Part shown: in pieces, positions 62,789-64,000 of the stretch
How the letters are laid out: every line of letters begins with the position of its first letter
Position numbering within the stretch: position 1 is the first letter of the stretch
Assembly: GCF_008831285.2 (NCBI RefSeq)
Contig: NC_045144.1
Location: 21,965,716 to 22,029,715, forward strand
Direction of reading: 5' to 3'
Length of the DNA: 64,000 nucleotides
DNA from: Nymphaea colorata
Taxonomy: Eukaryota; Streptophyta; Magnoliopsida; Nymphaeales; Nymphaeaceae
The notes under the pieces: model-generated
The model's database searches: none
Told to the model about the DNA's origin: nothing
What the model saw: only the letters and a program-made list of their open reading frames with translations
Translations under genes and position numbers: made by a program

Positions 62789-64000
62789 TTTCATGGCTGG
62801 GAATGGTGTCCAGCTAGGGTAAAAGCCATAAATCAAATGTACATATTAATGCATGATGCATGCATGAACTGTTTTTTCCAAAAATAAACCTATGAATCAT
62901 GTTTTGAAAAGGGTCCCAAGGCCACAACCATTTTAAAATCAACCAACCTAAATCCATTTTGAACTCCCTCCCATGAGTGAATCCCATGGTGATAGAGAGG
63001 CTCACTGCAATATATATAATGTAAATGCCTAGTAGGGACTAACACATTCTTATGAATGTGATCCACCCTTGCATGACGATTAAGGATGAACAACTTGAGT
63101 ATTCTCTTGTTTCCTTTCATTGAAACTTCATGACATGAATGAGAAGCATGCAGCATATGCTTTTGGACAGACTTGGATGTTTAGTTCATGTGTGGACAAA
63201 CTGAATTTCATCATTTTTTAAGGGTCAAACACTCTTAGAATCAATATTTTAAATTTAAACAATCTAAATCAAAATAAAAACTGATTTTTATGGTAGTTTT
63301 GAGGAAAACAGATGATATCAACGTTTTCCTTATGTTTTAAAGATTGATTTCAACTTTATTTTCCTAATTTTTAATTGTTTTGAGATTCTTATCCATGACT
63401 CAAGTTTGTGGACTGCATCTCTAACACTTGTGCTTAAGAATACGACAAGCACATTTAGAGAAAGTTCCACATTTTAATTAAAATCAATCTTTATGTGTAG
63501 ATTGTATGGTGTGTAATTTCATATGAATGAACTTTGAGACATTATAAGAGAGTGCAACATGAATGTTCCAAATGTATGAATTTTGAGAGATTATAAGAGA
63601 GTGAAGGAAGCATGTTTCATATAGCTTTCCTTCTCACTTCACACATTTACAGTCACTTAAAGTCAATAGCACCACATGCACTTTCTCAAGAAATTAAGTG
63701 ATCCAAATTTGAGTTGCAAAAGGCACAACAAGAATTTGTAAACTTCACTTAACTTCCAAAGAAAACATGAGCAATGCATTCATAATCTTGGCCAAAATAT
63801 GTTTAGAAAACACCACGTTTTCTAACAATTTGGAACTTATGTTTCATCAAAAGAATGAACTCTATCTAATCAAATCTCGAGTTTCTAATTTCTTAGACCA
63901 AATCACACAATTTGGCAAAAGTGAATTCAAAATCAATTTTGCTTGCTAAGGTAATTTAGCCATTTTGCCAAAAAATGATCATAAGATGATCACAATTTCA
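62789..64000. other. AT-rich sequence, no gene seen
   Basis: No motif recognised. A near-direct repeat (GA(A/G)TG.TCCAAATGTATGAATTTTGAGA, with ATTATAAGAGAGTG twice at 63541 and 63591) is present. Part may still belong to element E's LTR. Confidence 0.45.

Noticed and set aside
1-64000. Prokaryotic features such as operons, CRISPR arrays or riboswitches
   Set aside because: The window is plant nuclear DNA; no regularly spaced short repeats with unique spacers and no bacterial gene organisation were seen.

Overview
This is nuclear DNA from a large, repeat-rich plant genome. The window is almost entirely nested transposable elements. Plastid-derived DNA carrying ycf1- and ycf2-like stretches suggests a flowering plant other than a grass, because grasses lost those genes. 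That is an inference; nothing here fixes the species. No intact host gene is visible, and no CRISPR, operon or other prokaryotic structure. No new biological system is claimed. The most unusual things are a scrambled organellar insertion inside a retrotransposon and a pair of inverted exon-1-like copies.

Layout. (1) 1-582 is unassigned flank with a degenerate ~82-bp tandem repeat. (2) 588-23590 is element A, a Ty3/gypsy chromovirus-type LTR retrotransposon on the + strand with target duplication GTACC. Its 5' LTR is split by (3) 1595-12627, element B. B is a young, nearly intact Tekay/Del-like chromovirus on the - strand with target duplication CTCAA, ~3.05-kb LTRs and one in-frame TAG in pol. 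(4) About 23640-37447 is element C, an older and heavily mutated relative of A on the + strand. Its pol is split by (5) ~30163-35085, a mosaic of plastid fragments: trnS-GCU, psbI, ycf3 intron 2/exon 3, trnE-UUC, ycf2, ycf1 and trnI-GAU exon 2. One non-plastid stretch may be mitochondrial. (6) 37472-37658 (+) and 46374-46534 (-) are homologous exon-1-like sequences facing each other. (7) 38569-44090 is element D, a short-LTR chromovirus on the - strand with target duplication GTTAT and frameshifts in pol. (8) 47252-47864 is a tiny TRIM-like LTR element in a tandem form. (9) 47865-54894 is AT-rich with nothing recognisable. (10) ~54895-57345 is a 5'-truncated L1-type LINE on the - strand. (11) 57898-62788 is element E, a Tat-like Ty3/gypsy element on the + strand with most of its interior deleted. 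The rest is AT-rich sequence.

Relative age. LTR divergence counted by eye is ~0.4% for B, ~1.4% for A (first kilobase only) and ~5% for D. This agrees with the nesting: B is inside A. C and E are clearly older. Every LTR element whose primer site is visible uses a tRNA-iMet primer site (TGGTATCAGAGC or a near match). Most breaks that can be read are C-to-T or G-to-A changes, as expected from deamination of methylated cytosine in silenced repeats.
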